Shown here one piece after another: positions 50,804 to 60,226 of a DNA stretch of 64,000 nucleotides; position 1 is the stretch's first letter; every line of letters starts with the position of its first letter. Position numbers and translations under genes: made by a program. Source of the stretch: Corallococcus sp. EGB (lineage in GTDB: Bacteria > Myxococcota > Myxococcia > Myxococcales > Myxococcaceae); NCBI RefSeq assembly GCF_019968905.1, contig NZ_CP079946.1, positions 6,111,356-6,175,355 on the forward strand, written 5' to 3'. A model generated the notes under the pieces. That model worked only from the letters and a program-made list of their open reading frames with translations, was not told the origin of the DNA and ran no database searches.

Positions 50804-50900
50804 GGTGTTTCCGTCTCCTTGAAGGGCGTGGGCCTTCGCGGCCCACCGTCGTGAGTCTCGTAAAGAAGGCGGGCGACCGTAGGCAGGCGCCCCCGCCGAG

Positions 50901-53798
50901 TCAACGCTTCGAGTGGGCTGCTTTCACTCGCGCACGTCGGAGCTGAACAATCACCCCGACCAACAGCCAGAGCCCGGAGGCCGTTCCCCCGCCGGCCCCG
51001 CAGCCGCAGCCGCTGTCTCCCTTGGGAGAATAGTCACTCGGGAGCGCCGGGACGACCGTCGGCTTCGGCGGCTCCTCCGGCTCCTCCGGCTTCACCGGCG
51101 GATGAGGATCCACCTCGCGCACCGCCCCGCAGGACGACAGCGGCCAGGGGCTGACCGCGGGCGACACCTCCGCGACAGGCAGCGGGGGCTCCTGGGCGAG
51201 AATTCCCGAGCGCACCAGGAACGCGCCCACCAGCCGCGACCGCTCGCGGTTGGACGCAAGGCCCTCGAACGGGAAGCCCAGCACCAGCACCTGCCCCGCG
51301 GGGGCCGCGCCCGCCGAGACGACCCCCGCCCCCAGCGACGTGCCGGCGTAGCGCAGCACGTCCGCACCGCCGCCCGTGGGAGCCACCACGTCCGTCACCC
51401 CCACCGGGTAGGCGCCGGGCGTCGTCCCCGCCGACAGCGGCGTGGCCGGCAGGTTCGCGAGGATGCCCCCCGCCGAGCCCTCCACCCGGAGCGCCGGAGC
51501 CCCCGTGGCGATGGACGCGCGCAGGATGTCCGAAAGGAACAGCTTGTCGTCCGCGCTGCCCGCCGCGAGCGAGGAGACCGTGCGTCCACCGGACACCATC
51601 AGGTGCCCGCCCCCGGTGACGAACGCGCGCAGGGCGTCCTGCTCCGTCCGCGAGAGGCCCGCGCCAGCCACGCCCCCGCGCCCGGTGGACCAGTCCACCA
51701 GCCGGTAGCCCGTGGGCGACACCAGCCCCGCCGCCACCGCGTTGCCCGTCGCGCTGTCGAACGCCACCGCCGCCTGCGCGAACGCCGCGCCGTGCTGGCG
51801 CAGGTAGCTGCCGTCGTTCATCGCCTCCAGGTAGACGCGCAGCGGGGCCTCCAGGTCGTACGGGGTCTTCAGCTCCTCGCCGCACGCCACCGTCGCGTCC
51901 AGCCGCTCGTACGCGTTGACGAGCAGCACCGGCACCGTGTCCGGCGCCGAGCCCTTCACGCGCACGCCCACCGTGGCGGACGGGAAGGACTCGCCGCCCG
52001 CGTTCACCGCCGCCACGCGGAAGTAGCGCACCGTGCCCTGCGCCAGCGTGACGGTGGCCGTCGTGCCCTGGACGTCCGAGCCCTCGTCCCAGCCGAAGCC
52101 GTCCGCGCTCTGGTACAGCCGATAGCCCGTGGGAGCGTCGCGGCCCTCCTCCGATGCGACCAGCGGGGGCGCCGTCCATTTCACCTCCACCGCGCCGGGC
52201 GTCGCGTTGCGCGCGGCCACCGCGCCGGGCGCCTCCGGCGGCAGGTGCACCGCCGTGCCGTCGCGGGTCGCGAAGTATTTGATCAGCCCCTGCACGATGG
52301 CGCGCGCGGCCACATGGCGGACGCGGGCCTCCTTGAGGAACGACGCGTCCGTCGTGTTGTCGTGGTACGCCATCTCCAGCAGCACGCTGGGCATCTCCGG
52401 GTTGTGCGTGGGGTTCACCTCGCCCAGGTTCGCCGAGCGCAGGCCGCGCACCCGCCAGTTCGGATCCACGTCGCGCTTCAGGTCCGTCTCAATCTGCGAC
52501 AGGAGCGCGCGCGCCAGCACGTCGCTGTCCTTCACGCCGGTGAAGTTGAGCGTGCCGTCCACCGGGTTGGGCCCGTAGACGTAGCCCTCCGTTCCCCGCA
52601 CCGTGCCGGACGTGCCCGCGTTGGTGTGCCACGCGACATAGACGGCGTCCTCGCCCTCCTCGTGCAGCCACGCGGCGAAGCGCGGCCGGGCCGTCACGTC
52701 CGCGTTGCGCTCGTTGGACAGCGCGTTCGCCCCCGTCGGCGCGTACACGCTGAAGGGCGCGCCGCTGTACTGCACGTGGTAGCGCGCGCTCTCCTCGAAG
52801 CGCGGACGGAGCAGCGGTCCCTGCGCCGCGTCGCCCAGGAGGCCCCGGCCACCGCCCAGCCGCACCGCGTCCACGGACAGCGTCGCGCCCGCGCCCTGCG
52901 CCGAGTCGTTCTCCAGCACCACCGCGCCCGAGTCCGGGTGCTGGCCCGCCTTGAAGTAGAAGCGCCCCAGCAGCACCCACGTCCCGCCGTGGCGCTGCTG
53001 GTTCACGCGGAAGTGGCTCTCGCCGCCCGCGTGCTTCACCACGTAGTGCGCGTCCGTCGCGCGCGTCGGGTCGGAGCCGTAGGAGACGTAGACGTTGTAG
53101 GCCGCGTCCGCCGGCACGTCCGGCGTCCACGTCGCGCGCGCGGTGGAGGTGGCCGCCGTGTCCAGCGTGCGCGTGGTGCCCAGCGTGAAGGGCTCCACGT
53201 TGTTCGCCATGGGCACGGGCGGCGGCGCCCAGCCCTTCTGCCCGGAGGCGTGGAAGCGGGCGGCGTCTCCGGCCTCCGCGTAGCCCGTGCCGCCGTCGTC
53301 CACGATGGCGAGCAGCGGGTTCAGGTCCGACTCACGCACGGACACCACCGTGGCGCCCGCGGCCATCAGCATGGGCTGCAGCTCCTGCGACACCACCTCC
53401 GCGGAGATGAAGTCCTCCACCACGCCCAGGCTGTTGGGCCGCTGCGTCGCCCAGCGCTTCAGGCCGTTGTCGCGATAGAAGCCGTGACTCGGGCTCAGGT
53501 AGATGACCTTGCCGGACAGCGCGCCCGTGCCCCGCCGCGTCTGCGGGACTCCCGCGGTCTTCACGTTGGACTTCACGTCGCGCGCTTCGCGGCGCACCAC
53601 CGCGGGCGCGTCCGGCGACAGGCGGCGCTGCTCATGCTCGCGGGGCGCCGGAGCTGGCAGGTACTGAACACCTGGCGGCTCGATGCCCAGGTCATCGCCC
53701 TCGAAGGGCTCGGGCGTCTCCTGCGCGTGCGCGAGGACGGAGGTGCACAACAGGGTCAGCGCCAGCGTGCGCGACCAGGACGGGGGGAACGTTCGCAT
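50901..53798 (-). CDS. Large secreted N-acetylmuramoyl-L-alanine amidase with golvesin-like, Fn3 and MYXO-CTERM regions
   Basis: About 965 residues. The signal peptide ends SVLAHAQ near residue 26. An Amidase_3 catalytic domain is split: VIYLSPSHGFYRDNGLK (first His), later VYVAWHTNAGTSGTVRGTEGYVYGPN (second His) and VLLEMAYHDNTTDASFL (catalytic Glu). The split is filled by a golvesin/xanthan-lyase-type beta domain (AYNVYVSYGSDPTRATDAHYVVKH...WVLLGRFYF). An Fn3 domain (APGAVAARNATPGAVEVKWTAP) and a further 350-residue region, perhaps a ThuA-like fold (HLMVSGGRTVSSL), follow. The tail GCGCGAGGGTASGLWLLVGVIV-RRARVK is a MYXO-CTERM sorting signal. It cleaves peptidoglycan stem peptides, in cell-wall turnover or prey lysis. 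Confidence 0.88.
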   Translation of the reverse strand: MRTFPPSWSRTLALTLLCTSVLAHAQETPEPFEGDDLGIEPPGVQYLPAPAPREHEQRRLSPDAPAVVRREARDVKSNVKTAGVPQTRRGTGALSGKVIYLSPSHGFYRDNGLKRWATQRPNSLGVVEDFISAEVVSQELQPMLMAAGATVVSVRESDLNPLLAIVDDGGTGYAEAGDAARFHASGQKGWAPPPVPMANNVEPFTLGTTRTLDTAATSTARATWTPDVPADAAYNVYVSYGSDPTRATDAHYVVKHAGGESHFRVNQQRHGGTWVLLGRFYFKAGQHPDSGAVVLENDSAQGAGATLSVDAVRLGGGRGLLGDAAQGPLLRPRFEESARYHVQYSGAPFSVYAPTGANALSNERNADVTARPRFAAWLHEEGEDAVYVAWHTNAGTSGTVRGTEGYVYGPNPVDGTLNFTGVKDSDVLARALLSQIETDLKRDVDPNWRVRGLRSANLGEVNPTHNPEMPSVLLEMAYHDNTTDASFLKEARVRHVAARAIVQGLIKYFATRDGTAVHLPPEAPGAVAARNATPGAVEVKWTAPPLVASEEGRDAPTGYRLYQSADGFGWDEGSDVQGTTATVTLAQGTVRYFRVAAVNAGGESFPSATVGVRVKGSAPDTVPVLLVNAYERLDATVACGEELKTPYDLEAPLRVYLEAMNDGSYLRQHGAAFAQAAVAFDSATGNAVAAGLVSPTGYRLVDWSTGRGGVAGAGLSRTEQDALRAFVTGGGHLMVSGGRTVSSLAAGSADDKLFLSDILRASIATGAPALRVEGSAGGILANLPATPLSAGTTPGAYPVGVTDVVAPTGGGADVLRYAGTSLGAGVVSAGAAPAGQVLVLGFPFEGLASNRERSRLVGAFLVRSGILAQEPPLPVAEVSPAVSPWPLSSCGAVREVDPHPPVKPEEPEEPPKPTVVPALPSDYSPKGDSGCGCGAGGGTASGLWLLVGVIVQLRRARVKAAHSKR

Positions 53799-53878
53799 CA
53801 CGCAGCCGACCTTACCCCTTCACTCCGCCGCTTCAATCGGACCCGTGGGTGCTAGCCTGCCCACCCCTTCACCGTCCG

Positions 53879-54523
53879 ATGACCGTTCCTGCACCCTCCC
53901 GTCCCCAGTTTCCCTCCCGCCGCAGCAACGGGCTGTTCGCCTCGTTCGGCCATGCGTGGGCGGGGCTCATCCACACCGTGGCCTGGCAGCGCAACATGCG
54001 CATCCACCTCATCTCCGGCGTGCTGGTGGGGATGGTGGGCAGCGGCATCCCGCTGGGACTCGCGGAGAAGGTCACGCTCATCTTCTGCGTGCTGCTCATC
54101 TTCTTCGCGGAGATCCTCAACAGCGCGCTGGAGCAGCTGGTGGACCTGGCCGTGCAGCAGTTCGACGAGAAGGCCCGCCTCACCAAGGACGCGGCGGCCG
54201 CGGGCGTGCTCGTGCTCGCGGGCGGCACGGTGGTCATCTTCGCCGCCATCCTGATCAACTACTGGGAGACGGTGCGCACCAGCACCGACGCCATCCTCCG
54301 GCAGGTCGCGCTCGGCGTCCCGCTGGCGGCCTGCGCCACGGTGCTCGTGCTGCCCCAGCCGCGGCCCGTCGCCGTGGACGTGCTCGCGTTCGTCGCCGGC
54401 CTGGGGCTGCTCGCGCTCACCGCGCCCGCCTCCGCCAGCCTCGTCTTCACCGCCCTCACCGCCGCGCTGCTCGTCATCGCCGCCGCGGCGGCCCGCGAGC
54501 GCCGGCGCCATCCCCAGCCCTGA
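53879..54523 (+). CDS. Diacylglycerol kinase family (DgkA/undecaprenol kinase-like) membrane protein
   Basis: A 214-residue protein. Residues about 20-125 match prokaryotic DgkA: an amphipathic start SFGHAWAGLIHTVAWQRNMRIHL, then the catalytic FFAEILNSALEQLVDLAVQQFDEKARLTKDAAAAGV (essential Glu residues and Asn, KDxAAGAV). Three helices are usual; here about 90 more residues add two or three further helices of unknown role. It phosphorylates diacylglycerol or undecaprenol in the inner membrane. ATG 53879 is chosen as the first Met of the domain. It is divergent from the amidase. Confidence 0.85.
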   Translation: MTVPAPSRPQFPSRRSNGLFASFGHAWAGLIHTVAWQRNMRIHLISGVLVGMVGSGIPLGLAEKVTLIFCVLLIFFAEILNSALEQLVDLAVQQFDEKARLTKDAAAAGVLVLAGGTVVIFAAILINYWETVRTSTDAILRQVALGVPLAACATVLVLPQPRPVAVDVLAFVAGLGLLALTAPASASLVFTALTAALLVIAAAAARERRRHPQP

Positions 54524-54848
54524 AGGCCCGAGGACGACAGCACGCCGGCTCCGGCTGACGGTCCCAGGCGACGCCGAGCTTCTCGCGCGGCCGGGCATCG
54601 GGCGTCAGCGCCTCGGCCCTGCCCGCTGCCTCGAAGAACGGCCGGAGCTCGATCACGCTCTGGGGGAGCGACAGCGTTCCCCGGTTGTTGCTCGACGTTC
54701 GAAGCGTGCGGCAGGAACGGAGCTTCGCGGGACCGGGAGCCCGGGGGGCCGTCGGCGAGGAGGCTCCCATCACCTCGCGGGCGGGGGCCCCGGAACCGGT
54801 CCGGAGCCCACCCACCCGCGGAGGGTCGATGCGCGGGATTCTAAAGGG
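54524..54848. other. Intergenic region with a possible gene remnant
   Basis: The minus strand (about 54815 down to 54540) contains a protein-like stretch SLPQSVIELRPFFEAAGRAE...PREKLGVAWDRQPEP, which may be the end of a lost gene. It has no ribosome site or clear start, and its 3' end overlaps the kinase gene. No repeat or RNA was seen. Confidence 0.3.
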
Positions 54849-55061
54849 CTACGCGCGCTGCTGAAAGCCCGCCCCGGCGTCGGAGGGCGGCGTCGCCTGG
54901 GCGGCGGTGACGTCCTTGTCGCCCTCCTTCAGGTCGGTCGTCACCAGCTCCAGCAGCTCCGTGGCGATGCCGATGACCTGGTGCGGCGTGTAACCGCTTG
55001 CGCGCAGCTGGTTGAAGAACGTGCGCGCGAGGATGCGGGTGCCCTTCTGGTCGGTACTCAC
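54849..55061 (-). CDS. Small helical protein, unknown
   Basis: A 70-residue protein, GTG 55061 with GGAGG 9 nt upstream. It is mainly helical: ARTFFNQLRASGYTPHQVIGIATELLELVTTDLKEG, then a flexible Ala/Thr/Pro end. No signal or membrane segment is seen. The family is not recognised with certainty; the size and motif suggest a small conserved myxobacterial regulator or adaptor. It is divergent from the FAD dehydrogenase gene (330 bp). Confidence 0.65.
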   Translation of the reverse strand: MSTDQKGTRILARTFFNQLRASGYTPHQVIGIATELLELVTTDLKEGDKDVTAAQATPPSDAGAGFQQRA

Positions 55062-55391
55062 GGGATTTGCCTCCGGAATCGGCGCCGGGTGCCTGGCCGC
55101 CGCGTCTGCGTGGGAGTCCGGTGTTCAACCTCCGTGCCAGCCGTTCTCTTCCGAACGGATTCTCCAGCAGTCCTGGGGGGTTGAAGCCCGGGAACGGACG
55201 GCACGGAACGTGGATGGTGCGAAGGGGGTTACGCACCCGGACGTCCGCCCTGCCTGGAACGCTGCGCGGGTGCATCGGAGGGTACGCACCACCCCGGCGT
55301 CCCATTGACGGGCCCACTTGTCTTTTCAAGTGCTTGCATTCCCTCCGGGGGGTGGAGCACATACGCGCCCCCACCGAGGAGTCAGAACACA

Positions 55392-56987
55392 ATGGCGTAC
55401 CGGGTGAACAACATCGGGCTGTGGCTGGACGAGCCGGAGGAGCTGCTCGGCCAGCGCGCGGCGGAGAAGCTGGGGGTCACCCGGAGCGACCTCGCTTCCG
55501 TGCGGGTGGTGCGCTCGGTGCTCGACGCGCGCAAGAAGGGCAGCCCGCGCTACATCTACACGCTCGAGGTGGAGCTGGCCCCGGGCCGCAAGGCGCCGCG
55601 GCTGCCGCCGGACGTGAGCGAGGCCCCGCCCGCGCCGGAAGCGCCGCCGCGCGTGAAGGAGCCGGAGAAGCTGCCGCTCATCATCGGCACCGGCCCTGCG
55701 GGGTTGTTCTGCGCGCTGGGCCTGCTGGAGCGCGGCGTGCGCAGCATCCTGCTGGAGCGCGGCAAGGAGGTCGTCACGCGCCGCAAGGACGTGGCGAAGC
55801 TCATGCGCGACGGGTCGCTCGACCGCGAGAGCAACATGAACTTCGGCGAGGGCGGCGCGGGCGCGTACACGGACGGCAAGCTGTCCACGCGCATCAACCA
55901 CCCCATGGTGCGCAAGGTGATTGAAGCCTTCGCGAAGTACGGCGCGCCGGACCACATCCTCATCGAGGGCAAGCCGCACATCGGCTCCGACCTGCTGCCC
56001 GGCGCGGTGGCGCGGCTGCGCGAAGAGCTCATCGCGGGCGGCTGCCAGGTGCACTTCGAGCAGCGCGTGGACGACCTGCTCTACCGCGACGGCCGCGTGG
56101 CGGGCGTGAAGATGGCGGACGGGCGCACGCTGGAGAGCGACCGCGTCATCCTGGCGCCGGGCAACTCCGCGCGCGAGCTGTACGAGCGCTTCGCCGCCGA
56201 CGGCCGCGTGAGCGTGGAGGCCAAGCCCTTCGCGCTGGGCTTCCGCGCGGAGCACCCGCAGACGCTCATCAACAGCATCCAGTACGGCGCCGCGGCGAAG
56301 CACTCCAAGCTGCCGCCCGCGGACTACAAGCTGGCGGAGAACCTGGACGTGGACGGCGAGGTGCGCGGCGTCTATTCGTTCTGCATGTGCCCCGGCGGCA
56401 TCGTGGTGCCCACGCCCACGGAAGAGGGGCTGCAGTGCACCAACGGCATGAGCAACTCGCGGCGCAACGCGAAGTTCGCCAACGCGGGCATCGTCGTGTC
56501 CGTGTCCGTGGAGGACTTCGCGCGCGAGGGCTTCCACGGGCCGCTCGCGGGCCTGGAGTTCCAGCGGCACTGGGAGTCGGAGGCGTACAAGCTGGGCGGG
56601 GGCCGCTTCTTCGCGCCCGCGCAGACCATCCCGGACTACCTGGCCGGCCGCGTGAAGAAGGACCCGGGCGACACCAGCTACCGCCCGGGCCTGGCGCACA
56701 CGGACCTGAACAAGCTCTTCCCGGCGCGGCTGACGCAGTCCATCAAGGCCGCGCTGCGCACGTTCGACCGGAAGATGAAGGGCTTCATCAGCGACGAGGG
56801 GAAGCTCATCGGCATCGAGAGCCGGACGTCCTCGCCGGTGCGCATCACGCGGGGTGACGATCTGCAGTCCGTGTCCATGCGCGGGCTGTACCCGGTGGGC
56901 GAGGGCTGCGGCTACGCGGGCGGGATCGTGTCCTCCGCCATTGATGGACTGCGCGCCGCTGAGCAGATTGCCACCGAGCTGGCTTGA
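55392..56987 (+). CDS. FAD-dependent dehydrogenase of the COG2509 type
   Basis: A 531-residue flavoprotein; ATG 55392 follows GAGGAGTC. An N-terminal domain of about 90 residues (MAYRVNNIGLWLDEPEELLGQRAAEKLGV) precedes the FAD motif PLIIGTGPAGLFCALGLLERGVRSILLERGKEV. Further motifs are NFGEGGAGAYTDGKL, MRGLYPVGEGCGYAGGIVSSAIDGLRAAEQIA near the end, and CMCPGGIVVPTPTE. This matches uncharacterised FAD-dependent dehydrogenases widely conserved in bacteria; the substrate is unknown. The 330 bp upstream hold no other gene. The next gene starts 47 bp downstream. Confidence 0.9.
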   Translation: MAYRVNNIGLWLDEPEELLGQRAAEKLGVTRSDLASVRVVRSVLDARKKGSPRYIYTLEVELAPGRKAPRLPPDVSEAPPAPEAPPRVKEPEKLPLIIGTGPAGLFCALGLLERGVRSILLERGKEVVTRRKDVAKLMRDGSLDRESNMNFGEGGAGAYTDGKLSTRINHPMVRKVIEAFAKYGAPDHILIEGKPHIGSDLLPGAVARLREELIAGGCQVHFEQRVDDLLYRDGRVAGVKMADGRTLESDRVILAPGNSARELYERFAADGRVSVEAKPFALGFRAEHPQTLINSIQYGAAAKHSKLPPADYKLAENLDVDGEVRGVYSFCMCPGGIVVPTPTEEGLQCTNGMSNSRRNAKFANAGIVVSVSVEDFAREGFHGPLAGLEFQRHWESEAYKLGGGRFFAPAQTIPDYLAGRVKKDPGDTSYRPGLAHTDLNKLFPARLTQSIKAALRTFDRKMKGFISDEGKLIGIESRTSSPVRITRGDDLQSVSMRGLYPVGEGCGYAGGIVSSAIDGLRAAEQIATELA

Positions 56988-57034
56988 GGTCCCCGCCCCT
57001 GCCGGGCAGGGTAGGCCGGGAGGGAGGAAGACCC

Positions 57035-57406
57035 ATGGCGTACCGCGTGCGCACTCCGGATGGTGAGCTGATGTTCCCCTCGCTGGGGGACATCGAGCGC
57101 GCCTACGTGCAGGGACTGGTGGAGCCGGACGACGAGGTGCGCGAGGACGGCGCGGAGAAGTGGCGCAAGGCGTCCTCGCTGCCGGCGCTCGCCCGGGCGA
57201 AGAAACCTGCCAGCGGCAAAGCGACCCGGGCGCAGACGTTCACGGTCCTGGGCGCGGTGGCCCTGGGCCTCCTCTCCCTGGCGGTGATGGTCATCGGGGA
57301 CGGGCCCAGAGTGCGCATGCTGGGCATCGCGCTGGCGCTGGTGGTCAGCGGCATCCTCATGCGGGTGACCTTCAAGGCATACAAGCGGCCACCGCCGATT
57401 GTCTGA
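57035..57406 (+). CDS. Small membrane protein with GYF_2-like N-terminal domain
   Basis: A 123-residue protein with GGGAGGGAGGAAG before ATG 57035. The N-terminal 50 residues (YRVRTPDGELMFPSLGDIERAYVQGLVEPDDEVREDGAEKWRKASSL) form a compact domain like GYF_2 or the frequent myxobacterial DUF4339-type module, probably protein-binding. Two helices follow (FTVLGAVALGLLSLAVMVIG and MLGIALALVVSGILMRVTF). The function is unknown. It probably shares a transcript with the FAD dehydrogenase. Confidence 0.72.
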   Translation: MAYRVRTPDGELMFPSLGDIERAYVQGLVEPDDEVREDGAEKWRKASSLPALARAKKPASGKATRAQTFTVLGAVALGLLSLAVMVIGDGPRVRMLGIALALVVSGILMRVTFKAYKRPPPIV

Positions 57407-57478
57407 TGCCGCTCCCTCCCCTGCCCTCCGGGGCAGCGGCACGGCCCTCGCCGCCAGCAGGCCCCACACGGCCCATGT

Positions 57479-58675
57479 TTGGTGGAAGGCACCCTCGCCA
57501 CGGTGCCTCCCATCGCGCTGGAGGAGGGCCGCACCTTGCTCAGCACCTACCTGTCCCGAGAAGCCGCCCGCAAGCTTCGCCATGGCGCCCCCTGGCTGCG
57601 CCGCGAGGACATCGTCTCCATCGAGGGTGAGCCGCAGCCCGGCACCCCCATGCAGCTGAAGGACGAGGACGGGCATGTCCTGGGGCTGGGGGACGTGGAC
57701 CTCGAGGCCTCCTACGCCGTGCGCCGCCTGGGCATGCCGGACGAGCCCGTGGAGGGGCTGATTCCCCGCCACGTGCGCCACGCCTTCGAGCGGCGCGCCC
57801 GGCTGGTGGACGACCCACGCTTCTGCCGCATCGTCAATGACGACGGGGACGGCCTGCCGGGCCTCATCGTGGACCGGTATGATCAGCACTTCGTCGTCCA
57901 GACGCTCACCCGCTCCATGGACGCGCGGCAGGAGGAGATCACCCGCACGTTGGGCGAGGTGACGGGGGCGGCCTCCGTGCTGCTTCGCAACGACACGCCA
58001 AGGCGCAAGGCGCTGGGCCTGCCCGCGCAGCGCCCGCACGTGATGTACGGCACGCCGCCGCGCTGGTGCCGCCTCCTGGAGATGGGCGCGCGCTTCACCG
58101 TGGACCTCACCTACGGCCGGGGCACGGGCTACGGGTATGATCACCGCGAGCTGCGCCGCTTCCTGGGGCGCACCGGCAACGGGGACCGCGTGCTGGACGT
58201 GGCGTGCAACGTGGGCGGCCTCTTCGTCCACGCGGGGCGCCACGGAGCGAAGCAGATCCTCGCGTTCGACGGCAACGCGGACTCGGCGGACCTGGCTCGG
58301 GAGAACGCGGAGGCCAACGGGCTGCTCGGCCGGGTGACGGTGGAACAGGGCGAGCCATTGGCGGTGCTCCGGGCCCTCAAGGAGACCTTCGACCTGGTGC
58401 TGCTCGACACGCTGGGGGTGGCATCCGAGGAGGACTTCATCGGCCAGGTGCGGCTGGCCCTGCGGCGCACCCGCCATGGGGGACGGCTGCTCGTGGTCGG
58501 TTACCACCCACCGCTGGCGTTGGGCTCGTTCACGGAGTGCGTGGCCACGGCCTGCGAGCAGGAGGCGCGCATCGCCTTCCGGCTGGTACGGATGGGGCTG
58601 CCGCCGGACCACCCGGCGCCGGTCGGCTCCCCAGGGGCCGAGTACCTGGAGGCGGTGGCGCTCGAGGTGAGCTGA
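57479..58675 (+). CDS. RlmI-like class I SAM-dependent methyltransferase
   Basis: About 398 residues, with a PUA-like N-terminus (HGAPWLRREDIVSIEGEPQPGTPMQLKDEDGHVLGLG) and an EEHEE-type middle (LPGLIVDRYDQHFVVQ). The methyltransferase domain shows RVLDVACNVGGLFVHAGRHGAKQILAFDGNADSADLARENAEANGL. RlmI-family rRNA cytosine-C5 methyltransferases normally carry a DPP motif at strand 4; here it is LVLLDTLGV, so catalysis or substrate may differ. The start is uncertain (TTG 57479 or GTG 57482). Confidence 0.82.
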   Translation: MVEGTLATVPPIALEEGRTLLSTYLSREAARKLRHGAPWLRREDIVSIEGEPQPGTPMQLKDEDGHVLGLGDVDLEASYAVRRLGMPDEPVEGLIPRHVRHAFERRARLVDDPRFCRIVNDDGDGLPGLIVDRYDQHFVVQTLTRSMDARQEEITRTLGEVTGAASVLLRNDTPRRKALGLPAQRPHVMYGTPPRWCRLLEMGARFTVDLTYGRGTGYGYDHRELRRFLGRTGNGDRVLDVACNVGGLFVHAGRHGAKQILAFDGNADSADLARENAEANGLLGRVTVEQGEPLAVLRALKETFDLVLLDTLGVASEEDFIGQVRLALRRTRHGGRLLVVGYHPPLALGSFTECVATACEQEARIAFRLVRMGLPPDHPAPVGSPGAEYLEAVALEVS

Positions 58676-58739
58676 AGCGGGGCGGCCTGTGTCGTTTCAC
58701 CCTCCGGCGGGCCGCCTCGGTGTTACTGTCCGCGCCGCG

Positions 58740-60221
58740 ATGACAACCGAAAACGAGTTCCAGGCCGCGACCTCTTCCACCCCGGAGGCTTCCGTCGAGA
58801 CCGTCCGCAAGGTGTACGCGGCGGACCTGCGCGAGAAGGACCGGGTCCATACCGTCTTCCGCGTCACCAAGAAGGAGAAGGTGACCGCGCGCAGTGGCAA
58901 GGTGTTCCTGTCGCTGTCCCTGGCCGACAAGAGCGGCACGGTGGACGCGCGTGTGTTCGACAAGGTGGACGCGCTCGAGCCCGCCTTCCAGAGCGGTGAC
59001 TTCGTCCTCGTGCAGGGCAGCGTCATCGTCTTCCACGGCCGCACCCAGGTCGTCGTGGAGGGCATGGAGCGCCTGGATCCGGAGCCGCTGGACCCCAAGG
59101 AGTTCGAGCCGCCCCCCGCCCCGCCCGCCGAGGCGAAGACCGAGCCCAAGTCCAGCGAAGCGAAGTCCGGCGAAGCGAAGTCCGGCGATGCGAAGCCCGA
59201 GCCCAAGTCCGGCGAAGGCAAGCCCGAGCGCCACGAGGGCGGCGGCGGTGGCCCGCGCGCGGTGGGGCAGATCCGCGAGCTCGTCACCGAGCGCGTCAAC
59301 GACCCGTACGTGAAGCAGCTGCTGCTGGCGTTCCTGGACGACGCGCACGTGTCCGCGGCGCTGCCGGTGGCCCCGGCCGCCAAGGGCGTGCACCACGCGT
59401 GGCGCGGCGGGCTGGCCGAGCACATCCTGTCCGTGATGCGCCTGACGCTGCGCGTGTCGGACCACTACCCCATGGCGGACCGCGACCTGCTCCTGGCCGG
59501 CGCGTTCCTGCACGACGTGATGAAGGCCGGCGACGCTTCCGACAAGGGCTTCGACACCTCCGACGAGGGCCGGCTGGTGGGCCACGCGGTGCTGGCCGCG
59601 CAGAAGATCCGCGAGAAGACCCTGGGCATCCCGGGCTTCCCGCCGCTCCTGGAGCAGCACCTGACGCACCTGGCCATCTCCCAGCAGGGCGTGTCCGGCG
59701 CCCCCGGCGCGAAGGTGCCGGTGACGCTGGAGGCGCAGATCGTCGACACGCTCAGCTCGCTCGACGCGCGCATCTCCGGGTGGGTGGAGTCCATGCAGCG
59801 CGATCCGAACGAGCGCTGGACGGACCACCTGCGCGCGTATGACCGGTCGCTCTGGAAGGGCTTCGTGCCCACCGGCCGCGGCCGGGCCCCCGTGGAGGGC
59901 GGCCGTCGCAAGCACCGCGAGGAGAAGCGCAAGGCGCGCGCCGACAAGGGCCCGTCCGCCCCGGCCGGCGAGGGCACCGCCGCCCCCGCGTCCCCGTCCC
60001 AGGAGGCCCGTCCGGAGCGCCCGCCGCGGCCGCCCCGCGCCGAGCGTCCGCCGCGCGAGGACCGGGGTCCCCGCGAGGAGCGCCCGCCCCGTCCGCCGCG
60101 CGAGGAGCGCCCGCCCCGCGACCCCAAGAGCCTGCCCGGCGAGCTGACCTTCAAGCCGTTCAGCGCGCTGGCCCCCGCCGTGAAGTCCGGCGGTGAGGGT
60201 GGTGGCTCCTCGGAGGGCTGA
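58740..60221 (+). CDS. OB-fold plus HD-domain protein, YhaM-like 3'-5' exoribonuclease
   Basis: A 493-residue protein. OB fold about 25-115 (VHTVFRVTKKEKVTARSGKVFLSLSLADKSGTVDARVFDKV) binds nucleic acid. A Lys/Glu/Ser repeat linker (about 130-165, units like EAKSG) follows. The HD domain (about 175-345) has HHAWRGGLAEHILSVMRL and GAFLHDVMKAGD (His258-Asp259), as in Staphylococcus CBF1/Bacillus YhaM exonucleases, though LHDxGK reads LHDVMK. A disordered Pro/Arg/Glu tail of about 140 residues may aid RNA binding. ATG 58740 is chosen. It is followed by the HD-GYP gene 5 bp downstream. Confidence 0.85.
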   Translation: MTTENEFQAATSSTPEASVETVRKVYAADLREKDRVHTVFRVTKKEKVTARSGKVFLSLSLADKSGTVDARVFDKVDALEPAFQSGDFVLVQGSVIVFHGRTQVVVEGMERLDPEPLDPKEFEPPPAPPAEAKTEPKSSEAKSGEAKSGDAKPEPKSGEGKPERHEGGGGGPRAVGQIRELVTERVNDPYVKQLLLAFLDDAHVSAALPVAPAAKGVHHAWRGGLAEHILSVMRLTLRVSDHYPMADRDLLLAGAFLHDVMKAGDASDKGFDTSDEGRLVGHAVLAAQKIREKTLGIPGFPPLLEQHLTHLAISQQGVSGAPGAKVPVTLEAQIVDTLSSLDARISGWVESMQRDPNERWTDHLRAYDRSLWKGFVPTGRGRAPVEGGRRKHREEKRKARADKGPSAPAGEGTAAPASPSQEARPERPPRPPRAERPPREDRGPREERPPRPPREERPPRDPKSLPGELTFKPFSALAPAVKSGGEGGGSSEG

Positions 60222-60226
60222 AGTCC

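Noticed and set aside
54540-54815. Minus-strand gene after the diacylglycerol kinase
   Set aside because: A short protein-like segment exists but without start, ribosome site or recognisable domain; kept only as a possible remnant.
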